64,000 nucleotides of DNA from Sphingopyxis sp. PAMC25046 (GCF_004795895.1 NZ_CP039250.1:2666001-2730000), one strand, 5' to 3'; positions 16,856 through 24,930 are shown, counted from the first letter of the stretch. A program made the numbers and translations. The notes: generated by a model not told the origin, from the letters alone.

Positions 16856-18175
16856 TCAGTGTGAATCGGACTCGGCGTCGGGCAGGATATTTGCCGCCAG
16901 CACCCGGTGGCGCAAAACATCCCAGTCGGCAAAGCGCCAGAAGGTCGGGCTGTCGCGGCCGATGATCCGGGGATATTCGGCAGAGGGCGCAATCGCGCGA
17001 TCGACGGGGTCGATTTCGGCCAGCGTGTTGCAGTCGAAAAAGGCGCGGACGACGACATCCTCGCCCGCCTCGCCCGCGCTGCCGATGACGATCCCCAGTT
17101 CGCCCGTCGACAGCCGCACCAGCGTCCCGCTGGCATAGATGCCCAGGCTGTCGGCGAAACGGTCGAGTAACGCGGGATCGAAATGCCCCTCCCATTTCCG
17201 CATCTCGGTCAGCGCCTCGCATGGCGTCCACGCCGCCTTGTACGGACGGTTCGACGTCACCGCGTCATATACATCGCAGATCGCCCCCATCCGCGCCGCA
17301 AGCGACAGTTCCTCGCCTTTCAGCCCGCCGGGATAGCCGCTGCCGTCGATCTTCTCATGGTGCCGCAGGCACAGTTCGAGCGCCAGCGCCGGCGTGCCGG
17401 GCGAGTTTTCGAGCAGGCGATGGCCCGCGCCGGGATGCTCGCGGACCGAGCGCATCTCGCCTTTCGACAGCCCGCCGGGCTTGTTCAATATATCGTCCGA
17501 AACCGCGACTTTCCCGACATCGTGGAGCAGCCCCGCAACCCCCATATCCTCGACCTCTTGCGGATCGAGCTCGAGGTGGCGGGCGAAATTGATCATCAGC
17601 GCGCAGACCGCGACCGAATGAAGATAGGTATATTCGTCCTTTTCCTTCAGGCGGACGAGGTTGATCAGCGCCTTGGCGTCGCGCTCGATCGACGCGCCTA
17701 TCAAGCTCGCGAGGCGCACCATATGCTTGACCTCGACCGCGCGGCCAAGCCGCGCGGCCTCGAACATGTCGGTAACAGCCCCCCGCGTCCGGTCGACCAG
17801 CTGCTTCGCGCGGCGGCATTCGATGGCATAGCTGCGGCGCGAACGCGGCACGTCGCCGTCCTTCTGCGCAGACGCAAAGCGCGTGCGCGTCCGCGGCGCC
17901 ATGGCTTCGCCCCAGAATCTCCCGCGGGCCACCCGCTTGCGGCGCGGGTCCGGCGACCTTTCCGGCTCGGTCGCCTGCAAAGCCGCGCGCGGCCCGATGC
18001 CGAGTTGGTCGTCGATCAGCAGCCCGTCGATCGCCGAATTGCGGATGCGGTCGAGCTGTTCCTGCGTCTCGATGCGGAAATAACGGCGCCAGAACGGATG
18101 ATCGAACCACGACCCTTCAAAGGCGTGGACGAACATGCCGATTTCGACGTCCTGTGGTTCGATTCGTACAAGCAT
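16856..18175 (-). CDS. HD-GYP domain cyclic-di-GMP phosphodiesterase with DUF3391
   Basis: 439 aa. The N-terminal DUF3391 module (VRIEPQDVEIGMFVHAFEGS) precedes the HD-GYP domain: HSVAVCALMINFARHL, GLLHDVGKVAVSDDILNKPG (HD pair), REHPGAGHRLLE, HHEKIDGSGYPGGLKGEE (the HHExxDGxGYP core) and ICDVYDAVTSNRPYK. All signature residues are intact, so an active c-di-GMP phosphodiesterase is expected, influencing biofilm and polysaccharide. A start at ATG 18175 matches how DUF3391 proteins begin; GTG 18211 is a longer alternative. It sits near cell-wall and exopolysaccharide genes. Confidence 0.9.
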   Translation of the reverse strand: MLVRIEPQDVEIGMFVHAFEGSWFDHPFWRRYFRIETQEQLDRIRNSAIDGLLIDDQLGIGPRAALQATEPERSPDPRRKRVARGRFWGEAMAPRTRTRFASAQKDGDVPRSRRSYAIECRRAKQLVDRTRGAVTDMFEAARLGRAVEVKHMVRLASLIGASIERDAKALINLVRLKEKDEYTYLHSVAVCALMINFARHLELDPQEVEDMGVAGLLHDVGKVAVSDDILNKPGGLSKGEMRSVREHPGAGHRLLENSPGTPALALELCLRHHEKIDGSGYPGGLKGEELSLAARMGAICDVYDAVTSNRPYKAAWTPCEALTEMRKWEGHFDPALLDRFADSLGIYASGTLVRLSTGELGIVIGSAGEAGEDVVVRAFFDCNTLAEIDPVDRAIAPSAEYPRIIGRDSPTFWRFADWDVLRHRVLAANILPDAESDSH

Positions 18176-18267
18176 TTCGGGTCCCGTTGCGGCCGCCTGA
18201 TAGGCACGCACCCTCCCGATTACGGCACGATGCGTGTCAATTTAAGCGCACTCCGGGCGGCTCGCGG

Positions 18268-19656
18268 TCAATCGCCCGCAAAATCGAACGCGCTGACCCC
18301 GCGCTCGCCCTCACGGAAACGCAGCGGCCGGCCGAGCGGCGGCATCGAGCGCTGGACGCAGCCGGTGCGCGTACAGCGCCTGCACCCCAATCCGATCGGC
18401 GTCGCCGGACTGCGCATCAGGTCGATCCCGCGCGCGGCGACCAGCGGCGCGGCGACCTTGGCATCGACCCCGACGCACACCGCGAAACGCGCGGGAGTCC
18501 CGCTGCCCGTCGCGCCCGGCGCGGCGACCGAGCGCGACTGGGTGAACCAGCGTGTCCCGTCCTCCAGTTCGATCAGGTCGGCGATCACCTCGCCCGGGCG
18601 CGAAAAGGCCTCGTGGACGCCCCACAAGGGGCAGCGCGCATCGCCGCCCGTCAGCGGCGACTGGCTCGCCCCGGCATAGCGCTTGCTTCCCTGCCCCGCG
18701 CGATCGATGCGCAACATGAAGAAAGGCAGCCCGCGCGCACCGACGCGCTGCAAGGTCGTCAGCCGGTGCGCGACCTGTTCATAGCCCGCGCCGAAGCGCC
18801 GCTGGAGCAGCAGCAGGTCATATCCGGTCGCGTCGCACGCGCGCAGGAACCGGCCATAGGGCATCATCAGCGCCGCGGCGAAATATTGGATCAGATGCCG
18901 CTCGAACAGCCGCGCCGCTGCGCTCTCGGTGAACTCGGCGCCCGCGACGAGCGCGTCGATCTCGCCCTTCGCCTCGATGTGCGCCAGCGTCGCCGCCGCC
19001 TGAAATGTCCGCGAGGCCGGACGCAGCAGCTCGTTCAGCATCAATTGCCGCGCGTGCCAGTCGAGCCAGCGGAGGCGATCGGGCATCACGTCCGACGGCA
19101 GGATGCGGATGCCGAGCTGATGGCGCGTGCGCAGCCGCTCCGAGATCGTGCCATAAAGGTCGCCGCCCGCCAGCCGCAGTTCGTCGGCCAGCTCCTCGGC
19201 ACGCGCGTCGAGATCGGGGAAATGGTTGCGCCATTTCTCGATCGCGCGTCGCACCGCGGCAACTTCGGGCGCGTCGCCCTCGCCTTCCGAACGCCCCTCG
19301 GGCGCCGCGTCGAACAGTCGCGCAAAGGCCGCGGCGGTCGCCGGGGCGGTCTGAAGCCACTCTTCGACCTCCTGCGTCCCGATCCCCAGATCGGCGAAAC
19401 GCGGATCGGCCAGCCGCCGCCGCAGCCCCGCCAGCCCGCCCGGCACTTCCTCCCCCCCCAGCTTCGCTGCGTCGAAGCCGAAGCGTTCGGCCAGCCGCAC
19501 GATCACCGTTGCACTCAGCGGCCGCTGGCCATGTTCGATCAGGTTGAGATAGCTCGGCGAAATATCGAGCGCCTCGGCCATCGCCGCCTGCGTCATCCCC
19601 GCCTCGCGCCGCACCTTGCGCACCGCCGGCCCCGCAAACACCCGTCGCTCCGCCAT
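18268..19656 (-). CDS. RamB/ScfR-like regulator (XRE HTH + ImmA/IrrE-like + DUF2083)
   Basis: 462 aa. XRE-type HTH at residues about 8-65 (VRKVRREAGMTQAAMAEALD, SPSYLNLIEHGQRPLSATV). The middle resembles the ImmA/IrrE fold (ARLFERHLIQYFAAALMMPY) but without an HExxH metal motif. The C-terminal DUF2083 carries a conserved cysteine cluster (GLGCRRCTRTGCVQRSMPPL). Proteins of this architecture (RamB, ScfR, MccR-type) sense acyl-CoA or short-chain fatty-acid metabolism and control glyoxylate or methylcitrate genes. It is divergent from isocitrate lyase, the classical RamB target, so it very likely regulates that gene. Confidence 0.9.
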   Translation of the reverse strand: MAERRVFAGPAVRKVRREAGMTQAAMAEALDISPSYLNLIEHGQRPLSATVIVRLAERFGFDAAKLGGEEVPGGLAGLRRRLADPRFADLGIGTQEVEEWLQTAPATAAAFARLFDAAPEGRSEGEGDAPEVAAVRRAIEKWRNHFPDLDARAEELADELRLAGGDLYGTISERLRTRHQLGIRILPSDVMPDRLRWLDWHARQLMLNELLRPASRTFQAAATLAHIEAKGEIDALVAGAEFTESAAARLFERHLIQYFAAALMMPYGRFLRACDATGYDLLLLQRRFGAGYEQVAHRLTTLQRVGARGLPFFMLRIDRAGQGSKRYAGASQSPLTGGDARCPLWGVHEAFSRPGEVIADLIELEDGTRWFTQSRSVAAPGATGSGTPARFAVCVGVDAKVAAPLVAARGIDLMRSPATPIGLGCRRCTRTGCVQRSMPPLGRPLRFREGERGVSAFDFAGD

Positions 19657-19675
19657 CTTGTAACTTTCTTTACTA

Positions 19676-19695
19676 ATTTACACGCATATTTACAC
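19676..19695. promoter_or_regulatory. Candidate operator: 12-bp-spaced direct repeats of ATTTACAC
   Basis: ATTTACAC occurs at 19676-19683 and again at 19688-19695, i.e. one site per 12 bp, overlapping the -10 of the regulator's own promoter in the regulator/isocitrate-lyase intergenic region. A plausible autoregulatory binding site. It does not match the corynebacterial RamB motif as I know it. Confidence 0.45.
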
Positions 19696-19715
19696 CTAAG
19701 TCCCATATTTCACAA
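19687..19715 (-). promoter_or_regulatory. Candidate sigma-70 promoter for the RamB-like regulator
   Basis: On the minus strand TTGTGA (19715-19710), 17-nt spacer, TAAATA (19692-19687). Good spacing and near-consensus hexamers in an AT-rich island within a GC-rich chromosome. Confidence 0.5.
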
Positions 19716-19794
19716 ATATTATTGACAAAGCTTTTCACTTTCCGCGGCACCTTCGCCAACTTCCACCCATCACCTCCTCTCAAGGACAAAGACG

Positions 19795-21387
19795 ATGGGC
19801 TACCAAGAAGATATGGCGCAGGCAGGCCGCCTCATTCGCGACTACGACGGCACCTGGGACGGCATCAGCGGCGAGAGCATCGCCCGCATGCGCGCCCAGA
19901 ACAAGTTCCGCACCGGCCTCGACATCGCCCGCTACACCGCGCGCATCATGCGCGCCGACATGGCCGCCTATGACGCCGACCCCGCGAACTACACCCAGTC
20001 CTTGGGCTGCTGGCATGGTTTCATCGCGCAGCAGAAGATGATCTCGATCAAGAAGCATTTCGGCACCGTCAAGGGCCGCTACATCTATCTGTCGGGCTGG
20101 ATGATCGCCGCGCTGCGCAGCGAATTCGGCCCCCTGCCCGACCAGTCGATGCACGAGAAGACCAGCGTTCCGGCGCTGATCGAGGAAATCTATACCTTCC
20201 TCCGCCAAGCCGACGCTCGCGAGCTCGGCATGCTGTTCCGCGACCTCGACGCCGCGCGCGCCGAGGGCGACGAGCTCAAGGCGAAGCAGGTTCAGGCGGC
20301 GATCGACAATCATGAAACGCATGTCGTGCCGATCATCGCCGATATCGACGCCGGCTTCGGCAACGCCGAGGCGACGTACCTCCTCGCCAAGAAGATGATC
20401 GAGGCCGGCGCGTGCGCGCTCCAGATCGAAAATCAGGTCTCGGACGAAAAGCAGTGCGGCCATCAGGATGGCAAGGTCACCGTGCCGCACGAGGACTTTA
20501 TCGCCAAGATCCGTGCCTGCCGTTACGCCTTCATGGAACTCGGCGTCGAGGACGGCATCATCGTGACGCGCACCGACAGCCTCGGCGCGGGCCTGACCAA
20601 GCAGATCGCCTTCTCGAAGGAGCCCGGCGACCTTGGCGACCAATATAACAGCTTCCTCGACTGCGAAGAGGTCGAAGGCGCGGGCAACCCCGGCGACGTG
20701 CTGATCAACCGCGACGGCAAGCTGATGCGCCCGAAGCGCCTGCCCTCGAACCTCTATCAGTTCCGTTCGGGAACCGGCGAGGACCGCTGCGTGATGGACT
20801 GCATCGCGAGCCTGCAGAACGGCGCCGACCTGCTGTGGATCGAGACCGAAAAGCCGCACATCGAACAGATCGCCGGCATGGTCGACCGCATCCGCGAAGT
20901 CGTCCCCAATGCGAAGCTCGCCTACAATAATTCGCCGAGCTTCAACTGGACGCTCAACTTCCGCCAGCAGGTGTTCGACGCGTGGAGCGCCGAGGGCAAG
21001 GACGTCAGCGCCTATGACCGCGCCAAGCTGATGAGCGCCGATTACGACGCAACGCCGCTGGGCGAAGAAGCCGACAACCGCATCCGCACCTTCCAGCGCG
21101 ACGCGGCGAAGCGGGCGGGCATCTTCCATCACCTGATCACGCTGCCGACCTATCACACCGCGGCGCTCAGCACCGACAACCTCGCCAAGGAATATTTCGG
21201 CGAAGAAGCGATGCTCGGCTACGTCAAGGGCGTCCAGCGCGCCGAAATCCGCCAGGGCATCGCCTGCGTGAAGCACCAGAACATGAGCGGAAGCGACATC
21301 GGCGACGATCACAAGGAATATTTCGCCGGCGAAGCGGCCCTCAAGGCCGCGGGCAAGGACAATACGATGAACCAGTTCGCCGCGTAA
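19795..21387 (+). CDS. aceA: Isocitrate lyase
   Basis: 530 aa, the long isocitrate lyase class also found in Pseudomonas, rather than the ~430-residue Escherichia type. The active-site loop KQCGHQDGKVTVPHEDF (about residue 221) contains the catalytic Cys. Other conserved stretches are SLGCWHGFIAQQKMIS, IIADIDAGFGNAEATYLLAKK, ARTDSLGAG-like TRTDSLGAGLTK and YNNSPSFNW. It cleaves isocitrate to glyoxylate and succinate in the glyoxylate shunt, needed for growth on acetate and fatty acids. The RamB-like regulator is divergent. Malate synthase is not in the window. Confidence 0.96.
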   Translation: MGYQEDMAQAGRLIRDYDGTWDGISGESIARMRAQNKFRTGLDIARYTARIMRADMAAYDADPANYTQSLGCWHGFIAQQKMISIKKHFGTVKGRYIYLSGWMIAALRSEFGPLPDQSMHEKTSVPALIEEIYTFLRQADARELGMLFRDLDAARAEGDELKAKQVQAAIDNHETHVVPIIADIDAGFGNAEATYLLAKKMIEAGACALQIENQVSDEKQCGHQDGKVTVPHEDFIAKIRACRYAFMELGVEDGIIVTRTDSLGAGLTKQIAFSKEPGDLGDQYNSFLDCEEVEGAGNPGDVLINRDGKLMRPKRLPSNLYQFRSGTGEDRCVMDCIASLQNGADLLWIETEKPHIEQIAGMVDRIREVVPNAKLAYNNSPSFNWTLNFRQQVFDAWSAEGKDVSAYDRAKLMSADYDATPLGEEADNRIRTFQRDAAKRAGIFHHLITLPTYHTAALSTDNLAKEYFGEEAMLGYVKGVQRAEIRQGIACVKHQNMSGSDIGDDHKEYFAGEAALKAAGKDNTMNQFAA

Positions 21388-21394
21388 AAAGTTA

Positions 21395-21424
21395 GACGCG
21401 GGGGCCCGTTGCAACCCCCGCGTC
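21395..21424 (+). terminator. GC-rich hairpin after aceA
   Basis: Perfect 10-bp stem GACGCGGGGG / CCCCCGCGTC with a 10-nt loop, 8 bp after the aceA stop, without a T-run. Probably an mRNA 3'-end stabiliser or first part of the termination region. Confidence 0.5.
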
Positions 21425-21490
21425 GCCCATCTTGGCGCGGGGCTCGCGACCCGCCCCGCGCCTACCGAGCTTTCCTGGGGAGGAAAGCCT

Positions 21491-21531
21491 GTCCGTCGGA
21501 AGCTTATACGGGCTTCCGGCGGACATTTTTA
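21491..21531 (+). terminator. Rho-independent terminator downstream of aceA
   Basis: GTCCGTCGGAAGC (21491-21503) pairs with GCTTCCGGCGGAC (21512-21524), 13 bp with one G-U, followed by A and five T. It abuts the stop codon of the convergent terC gene. Confidence 0.8.
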
Positions 21532-22515
21532 TCGCGGCAGCACCGCCGCTTCGTCACGCGTCTTGACGAGCGACCAGATGATCCCGCCCGCGATCAGCGC
21601 GACCGTCACCCCCAGGCTCACCAGCGGCGGGAATTTGTCGCCGCCGAGGATGAAATCGGCGACGAAGATCTTCGACCCGATGAACACCAGCACCAGCGCG
21701 AGCGCATATTTGAGGTAATGGAAACGGTGCACCATCGCCGATAGCGCGAAATAGAGCGCGCGCAGGCCGAGGATCGCCATGATGTTCGACGTATAGACGA
21801 TGAAAGTATCGGTCGTGATCGCGAAGATCGCGGGCACGCTGTCGACCGCGAACACCAGATCAGCGAGGTTGATCACGACCAGCGCAAGGAACAGCGGCGT
21901 CGCGGCCATGACCATCTTGCCCGTTTTCGTATCGGGCACGCGCACGAAAAATTTCTCGCCGTGCAGATCGTCGGTCAGCGGGATGTGCCGCGACAGCCAT
22001 CTGACGACCGGATTGCCCTTCACATCCATCGGCGTATCGCTCGCGAACAGCATCCTCACGCCGGTAAAAACGAGGAAGGCCGCGAAAATATAGAGCACCC
22101 AGCCATATTCGGTGACCAGCGCCGCGCCGCCCGCGATCATGATACCGCGCAGCACGATCACCGCGACGATACCCCAAAGCAAAGCGCGATACTGGTAGCG
22201 CGGCGGGATCGCAAAGGTCGTGAAGATCAGCGAGATGACGAAGATATTGTCGATCGACAACGCCTTCTCGATGAAGAAGCCGGTATAATATTGCAGCCCC
22301 GCCTCGCCGCCCTTCGCGGCCCAGACCCAAGCGCCGAACGCCATCGCGATGCCAATATAGAGCGCCGAGAGCTTCAAACTCTCGCCGATCCCCATCTCCT
22401 TATTCTCCTTGTTAAGGATGCCAAGGTCGAAGGCGGTGAGCGCGATGACGAGCGCGATGAAGGCGAGCCAGAACCACGCCGGGGTGCCCAGCCAGTCGGC
22501 AAAAAGAAATTCCAT
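21529..22515 (-). CDS. TerC family integral membrane protein (Alx-like, Mn2+ homeostasis)
   Basis: 328 aa with about nine membrane helices. TerC signatures are clear: FIEKALSIDNIFVISLIFTT and VINLADLVFAVDSVPAIFAI, containing the acidic residues that line the metal path. Members such as Alx and MntX-related TerC proteins export Mn2+ or support metalation of exported enzymes. The ATG at 22515 has AGGGA 8 nt upstream. It is the second gene behind a small DUF465 gene, and both share a long structured leader, which fits the metal-riboswitch control common for TerC genes in other bacteria (see findings). Confidence 0.92.
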   Translation of the reverse strand: MEFLFADWLGTPAWFWLAFIALVIALTAFDLGILNKENKEMGIGESLKLSALYIGIAMAFGAWVWAAKGGEAGLQYYTGFFIEKALSIDNIFVISLIFTTFAIPPRYQYRALLWGIVAVIVLRGIMIAGGAALVTEYGWVLYIFAAFLVFTGVRMLFASDTPMDVKGNPVVRWLSRHIPLTDDLHGEKFFVRVPDTKTGKMVMAATPLFLALVVINLADLVFAVDSVPAIFAITTDTFIVYTSNIMAILGLRALYFALSAMVHRFHYLKYALALVLVFIGSKIFVADFILGGDKFPPLVSLGVTVALIAGGIIWSLVKTRDEAAVLPR

Positions 22516-22583
22516 GATGTCTTTCCCTGGATGCACCGAAAGCGCCGCCTTTCGGCAGCGCTCCGGTCGTCAATTATCGGTGA

Positions 22584-22781
22584 TCAGCGGGCGAGCGCCG
22601 GGCGCAACGCGGGCGAACGCAAAGTCAGCGCCACAAGCCGCTCCTTGACCACGAGCTTCAACGTCTTGAGCCGCAGCAGGCGGAACGGATCCGCGCCGCG
22701 CCGGTGCGCCTCGCGCCGCTCTGCATCGTCGAGCTGGCGATGGAGCTGGGTCAGACGATAGAAATTGGGAGAAAATGTCAT
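22584..22781 (-). CDS. DUF465 (YdcH-like) small protein
   Basis: 65 aa, mostly helical and highly charged: YRLTQLHRQLDDAERREAH followed by RLLRLKTLKLVVKERLVAL. The pattern of a helical hairpin with HRxLDxxI...RLKxLKLxIKDRL is that of DUF465/YdcH proteins, which have no settled function. Strong AGGAGG lies 9 nt before the ATG. 68 bp upstream of terC and apparently cotranscribed with it. No signal or membrane segment. Confidence 0.75.
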   Translation of the reverse strand: MTFSPNFYRLTQLHRQLDDAERREAHRRGADPFRLLRLKTLKLVVKERLVALTLRSPALRPALAR

Positions 22782-22793
22782 CGAAAAGGGCCT

Positions 22794-22940
22794 CCTGATT
22801 GAAAAATCAAGCAGGTGACGCCGATGCTGTTACCCTCAAAACAGGGGGGAGAAAGGGCCGCAAGCATCGGTGTCACCCGATGCGGTCCGACATCACGTGG
22901 CGGGAATTGTCCCGCCGACGCCAGAGGGGCCCGGCCCGCA
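22794..22940 (-). ncRNA. Structured 5' leader of DUF465-terC (candidate riboswitch)
   Basis: About 150 nt of transcribed leader contains: a near-continuous helix GGCGUC+GGCGGGA / UCCCGCC+GAUGUC (22922-22889) capped by CAAU; a hairpin GCAUCGG / CCGAUGC (22883-22864); an alternative 15-nt helix between 22877-22863 and 22828-22814 with one mismatch that would disrupt the second hairpin; and a hairpin (22815-22794) that takes in part of the AGGAGG ribosome-binding site. The mutually exclusive pairings look like an expression platform. I do not recognise the yybP-ykoY Mn2+ riboswitch core in it. Function is inference. Confidence 0.5.
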
Positions 22941-22947
22941 TATCTTT

Positions 22948-22976
22948 TATTTAGGGAGCGCGTCCGCCGCTTGCAA
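22948..22976 (-). promoter_or_regulatory. Candidate sigma-70 promoter for the DUF465-terC transcript
   Basis: TTGCAA (22976-22971), exact 17-nt spacer, TAAATA (22953-22948) on the minus strand. Transcription would start near 22941, leaving a leader of about 160 nt. Confidence 0.6.
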
Positions 22977-23023
22977 GTCCCCCCGCCCCGCGTCACGCTC
23001 TATCCGATGAAGGAGCAAGCCCG

Positions 23024-23791
23024 ATGAGCGTCACCATCGCGAAGGACGGACCTGTCACGATCGTCACGATCGATCGCCCGGCGAAGCGCAACGCGGTCGA
23101 CCCCGCGACCGCCGACGCCCTGCGCGACGCCTTCACCGCCTTCGCGGCCGACAAGGATGCGAAGGTCGTGATCCTCACCGGCAGCGAGGGCCATTTCTGC
23201 GCCGGCTTCGACCTCGGCGCGGTCGGCGCCTCGCGCTACGACCCCGACGGCCCCGGACCGATGGGCCCGACACGGATGCTGCTTGAAAAGCCGGTGATCG
23301 CTGCGGTCGAAGGCCATGCGGTCGCCGGCGGGCTCGAACTCGCGCTTTGGTGCGACCTCCGCGTCGCAGCGGAAAGCGCCGTTTTCGGTGTCTATTGCCG
23401 CCGCTGGGGCGTGCCGCTGATCGACGGCGGCACGGTCCGCCTGCCACGCATCGTAGGGCAAGGCCGCGCGCTCGACATGATCCTGACCGGCCGCCCCGTC
23501 GCCGCCGACGAAGCCCACCGTATCGGCCTCGCCGACCGCGTCGTCGCAGACGGCAGCGCGGTTGCCGCCGCGATCGAACTCGCGAAACAGATCGCCGCCT
23601 TTCCGCAAACCTGCATGAACAGCGACCGGCTGAGTGCCTACCGCCAATGGGATTTCGAAATCGAAGGAGCGCTGGCGCACGAAGCGCACGCCGGCGTAGC
23701 CCCTTTGCGCGAAGGCGCGGCAGCGGGCGCGAAACGCTTCACCGACGGAGCCGGTCGCGGCGGCAGTTTTGCGACTTTCGCGGGGGAATGA
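23024..23791 (+). CDS. Crotonase (enoyl-CoA hydratase/isomerase) family protein
   Basis: 255 aa. Crotonase fold with IDRPAKRNAVDPATADAL, the oxyanion-hole segments GHFCAGFDL and AVAGGLELALWCDLRVA, and VGQGRALDMILTGRPVAADE. The second catalytic position region (CRRWGVPLIDGGTVRLPRI) has D-G-G-T where classical hydratases have a Glu (E-G-x-x), so it may not be a simple hydratase. Likely acts on an acyl-CoA. No fatty-acid operon surrounds it. Confidence 0.88.
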   Translation: MSVTIAKDGPVTIVTIDRPAKRNAVDPATADALRDAFTAFAADKDAKVVILTGSEGHFCAGFDLGAVGASRYDPDGPGPMGPTRMLLEKPVIAAVEGHAVAGGLELALWCDLRVAAESAVFGVYCRRWGVPLIDGGTVRLPRIVGQGRALDMILTGRPVAADEAHRIGLADRVVADGSAVAAAIELAKQIAAFPQTCMNSDRLSAYRQWDFEIEGALAHEAHAGVAPLREGAAAGAKRFTDGAGRGGSFATFAGE

Positions 23792-23948
23792 CCGAGAAAC
23801 CATAAAAGGCGGCCCCCAGGGGCAAGCCCGAGGCGCCGAAGGTTGGGAGGGGGGCATTGCGCACGTGACGTCTGCAACTTTGCAGGCCGCGAACGCGTGA
23901 GGTCCGGCATTTCTTCGAAGCCCCGCACGATGCCGGTGGTGGAAGCGA

Positions 23949-24773
23949 TCAGGAAACGCGGTTAAAGTGCGTCGTTTCCAGCCTTTGAAGCTTGTCGCTA
24001 GACCAGACGATCGTTTCGGTCATGGATTTCAGATCCTTCGCAACGGTATAGACGCGCGTAGACACCCGCGCGCCCGCCTTTCCCAGCGTCATCACCAACG
24101 TGTCGGGCGCCGGCTGGCGCAAGGCAACGCTGTCGATGAAATCCATGTTGCCCGCGACGGGTACGGGGACGCCGTCGAGCGCGGCGGTCGATTCCGCATG
24201 TCGGCTGGAGCCGTCGGGCGCGACGATTTCTACCCGCGTTGTCCATTTGCCGTCCTGCGATGCGCGAAACGTCATCGTCACGCGCTGCGGCCGTTCGTCC
24301 TCGGGCATGGCCGATGCGTCCAGCGACCAGCTTCCGGCCAGCGGTAGTTGCTGGGATTCCGAGCTGTGGACAGCGTCGGCTGTTCCGGCCTGATCGGCGG
24401 AAGGGGCGGCTGCGAACATTAATCCGGCGGCGGCCAGGGGTATTGCAATGAGCATGGCGATCATTCCTTTCGAACCACGAACCCCAACGGTTGCGGTGTG
24501 CGCCAAGTCTTTCCCGGTGGAGCGGCGGCTCGAAAGATCGATATTTTCGTCACAAGTTTTTTGGCGGTCCAGAAGCCGCGCCAATTCGCGGCTGCTGCCG
24601 ATACCCGTTTTCCGGCGGGCGGAGCGCAAACGCTCGTTAATCGAGGTTTCCGAACGGCCCAGACGCGCTGCGATGGTCTTGACGGTATGCCCGGCGACCA
24701 ACAGGCGCAAAATTTCCATTTCCCGGTCGGTTAGGCATGCAGACAAACCGGGAGCGGGTTCATTGGCAGACAT
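23949..24773 (-). CDS. LuxR-type HTH fused to a membrane helix and an extracytoplasmic beta-rich domain
   Basis: 274 aa. Residues about 10-70 are a LuxR/GerE-type HTH (LTDREMEILRLLVAGHTVKTIAARLGRSETSINERL). A linker follows, then one hydrophobic segment at about 105-125 (GMIAMLIAIPLAAAGLMFAA), then an exported domain of about 150 residues with alternating strands (AGSWSLDASAMPEDERPQRV, MTFRASQDGKWTTRVEIVAP). This is an unusual transmembrane one-component regulator layout. The C-terminal part resembles small periplasmic proteins with a lipocalin-like strand pattern; I do not recognise the family. Upstream lie a 17-bp palindrome and a tandem repeat that may be its binding sites. Confidence 0.8.
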   Translation of the reverse strand: MSANEPAPGLSACLTDREMEILRLLVAGHTVKTIAARLGRSETSINERLRSARRKTGIGSSRELARLLDRQKTCDENIDLSSRRSTGKDLAHTATVGVRGSKGMIAMLIAIPLAAAGLMFAAAPSADQAGTADAVHSSESQQLPLAGSWSLDASAMPEDERPQRVTMTFRASQDGKWTTRVEIVAPDGSSRHAESTAALDGVPVPVAGNMDFIDSVALRQPAPDTLVMTLGKAGARVSTRVYTVAKDLKSMTETIVWSSDKLQRLETTHFNRVS

Positions 24774-24808
24774 GTCTTTTGCTCACCACAGCCTCACGAA
24801 CAGGTCCA

Positions 24809-24825
24809 TCCCAATTTAATTGGGA
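24809..24825. promoter_or_regulatory. Perfect palindrome, candidate operator
   Basis: TCCCAATT-T-AATTGGGA, two 8-bp arms around one base, 36 bp upstream of the start of the HTH/membrane fusion gene. Size and symmetry fit a dimeric regulator site. Confidence 0.5.
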
Positions 24826-24910
24826 AAGGGCAGCAGGGCCAGACCGAGCATGGGGCGAAGCGGTGGGGCTCGCTGATCAGCTTATCCCGTCTGGCGAATC
24901 AATAATGTCC

Positions 24911-24930
24911 AAAGTTCAGTAAAGTTCAGC
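24911..24930. promoter_or_regulatory. Tandem 10-bp direct repeat
   Basis: AAAGTTCAGT followed directly by AAAGTTCAGC. One helical turn apart, as in sites for response regulators that bind as tandem dimers. Role unknown. Confidence 0.35.

Noticed and set aside
22800-22930. Plus-strand ncRNA reading of the structured region before the crotonase gene
   Set aside because: One helix pairs better in this direction, but no plus-strand promoter was seen, another helix pairs only in the minus-strand RNA, and the promoter and RBS fit the minus strand. Kept as a caveat in the finding.
22781-22941. yybP-ykoY Mn2+ riboswitch
   Set aside because: Expected from TerC context, but the conserved core sequences could not be found by eye; not called.
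23792-23948. Possible small gene between crotonase and the HTH fusion gene
   Set aside because: No frame with a ribosome-binding site or credible composition.
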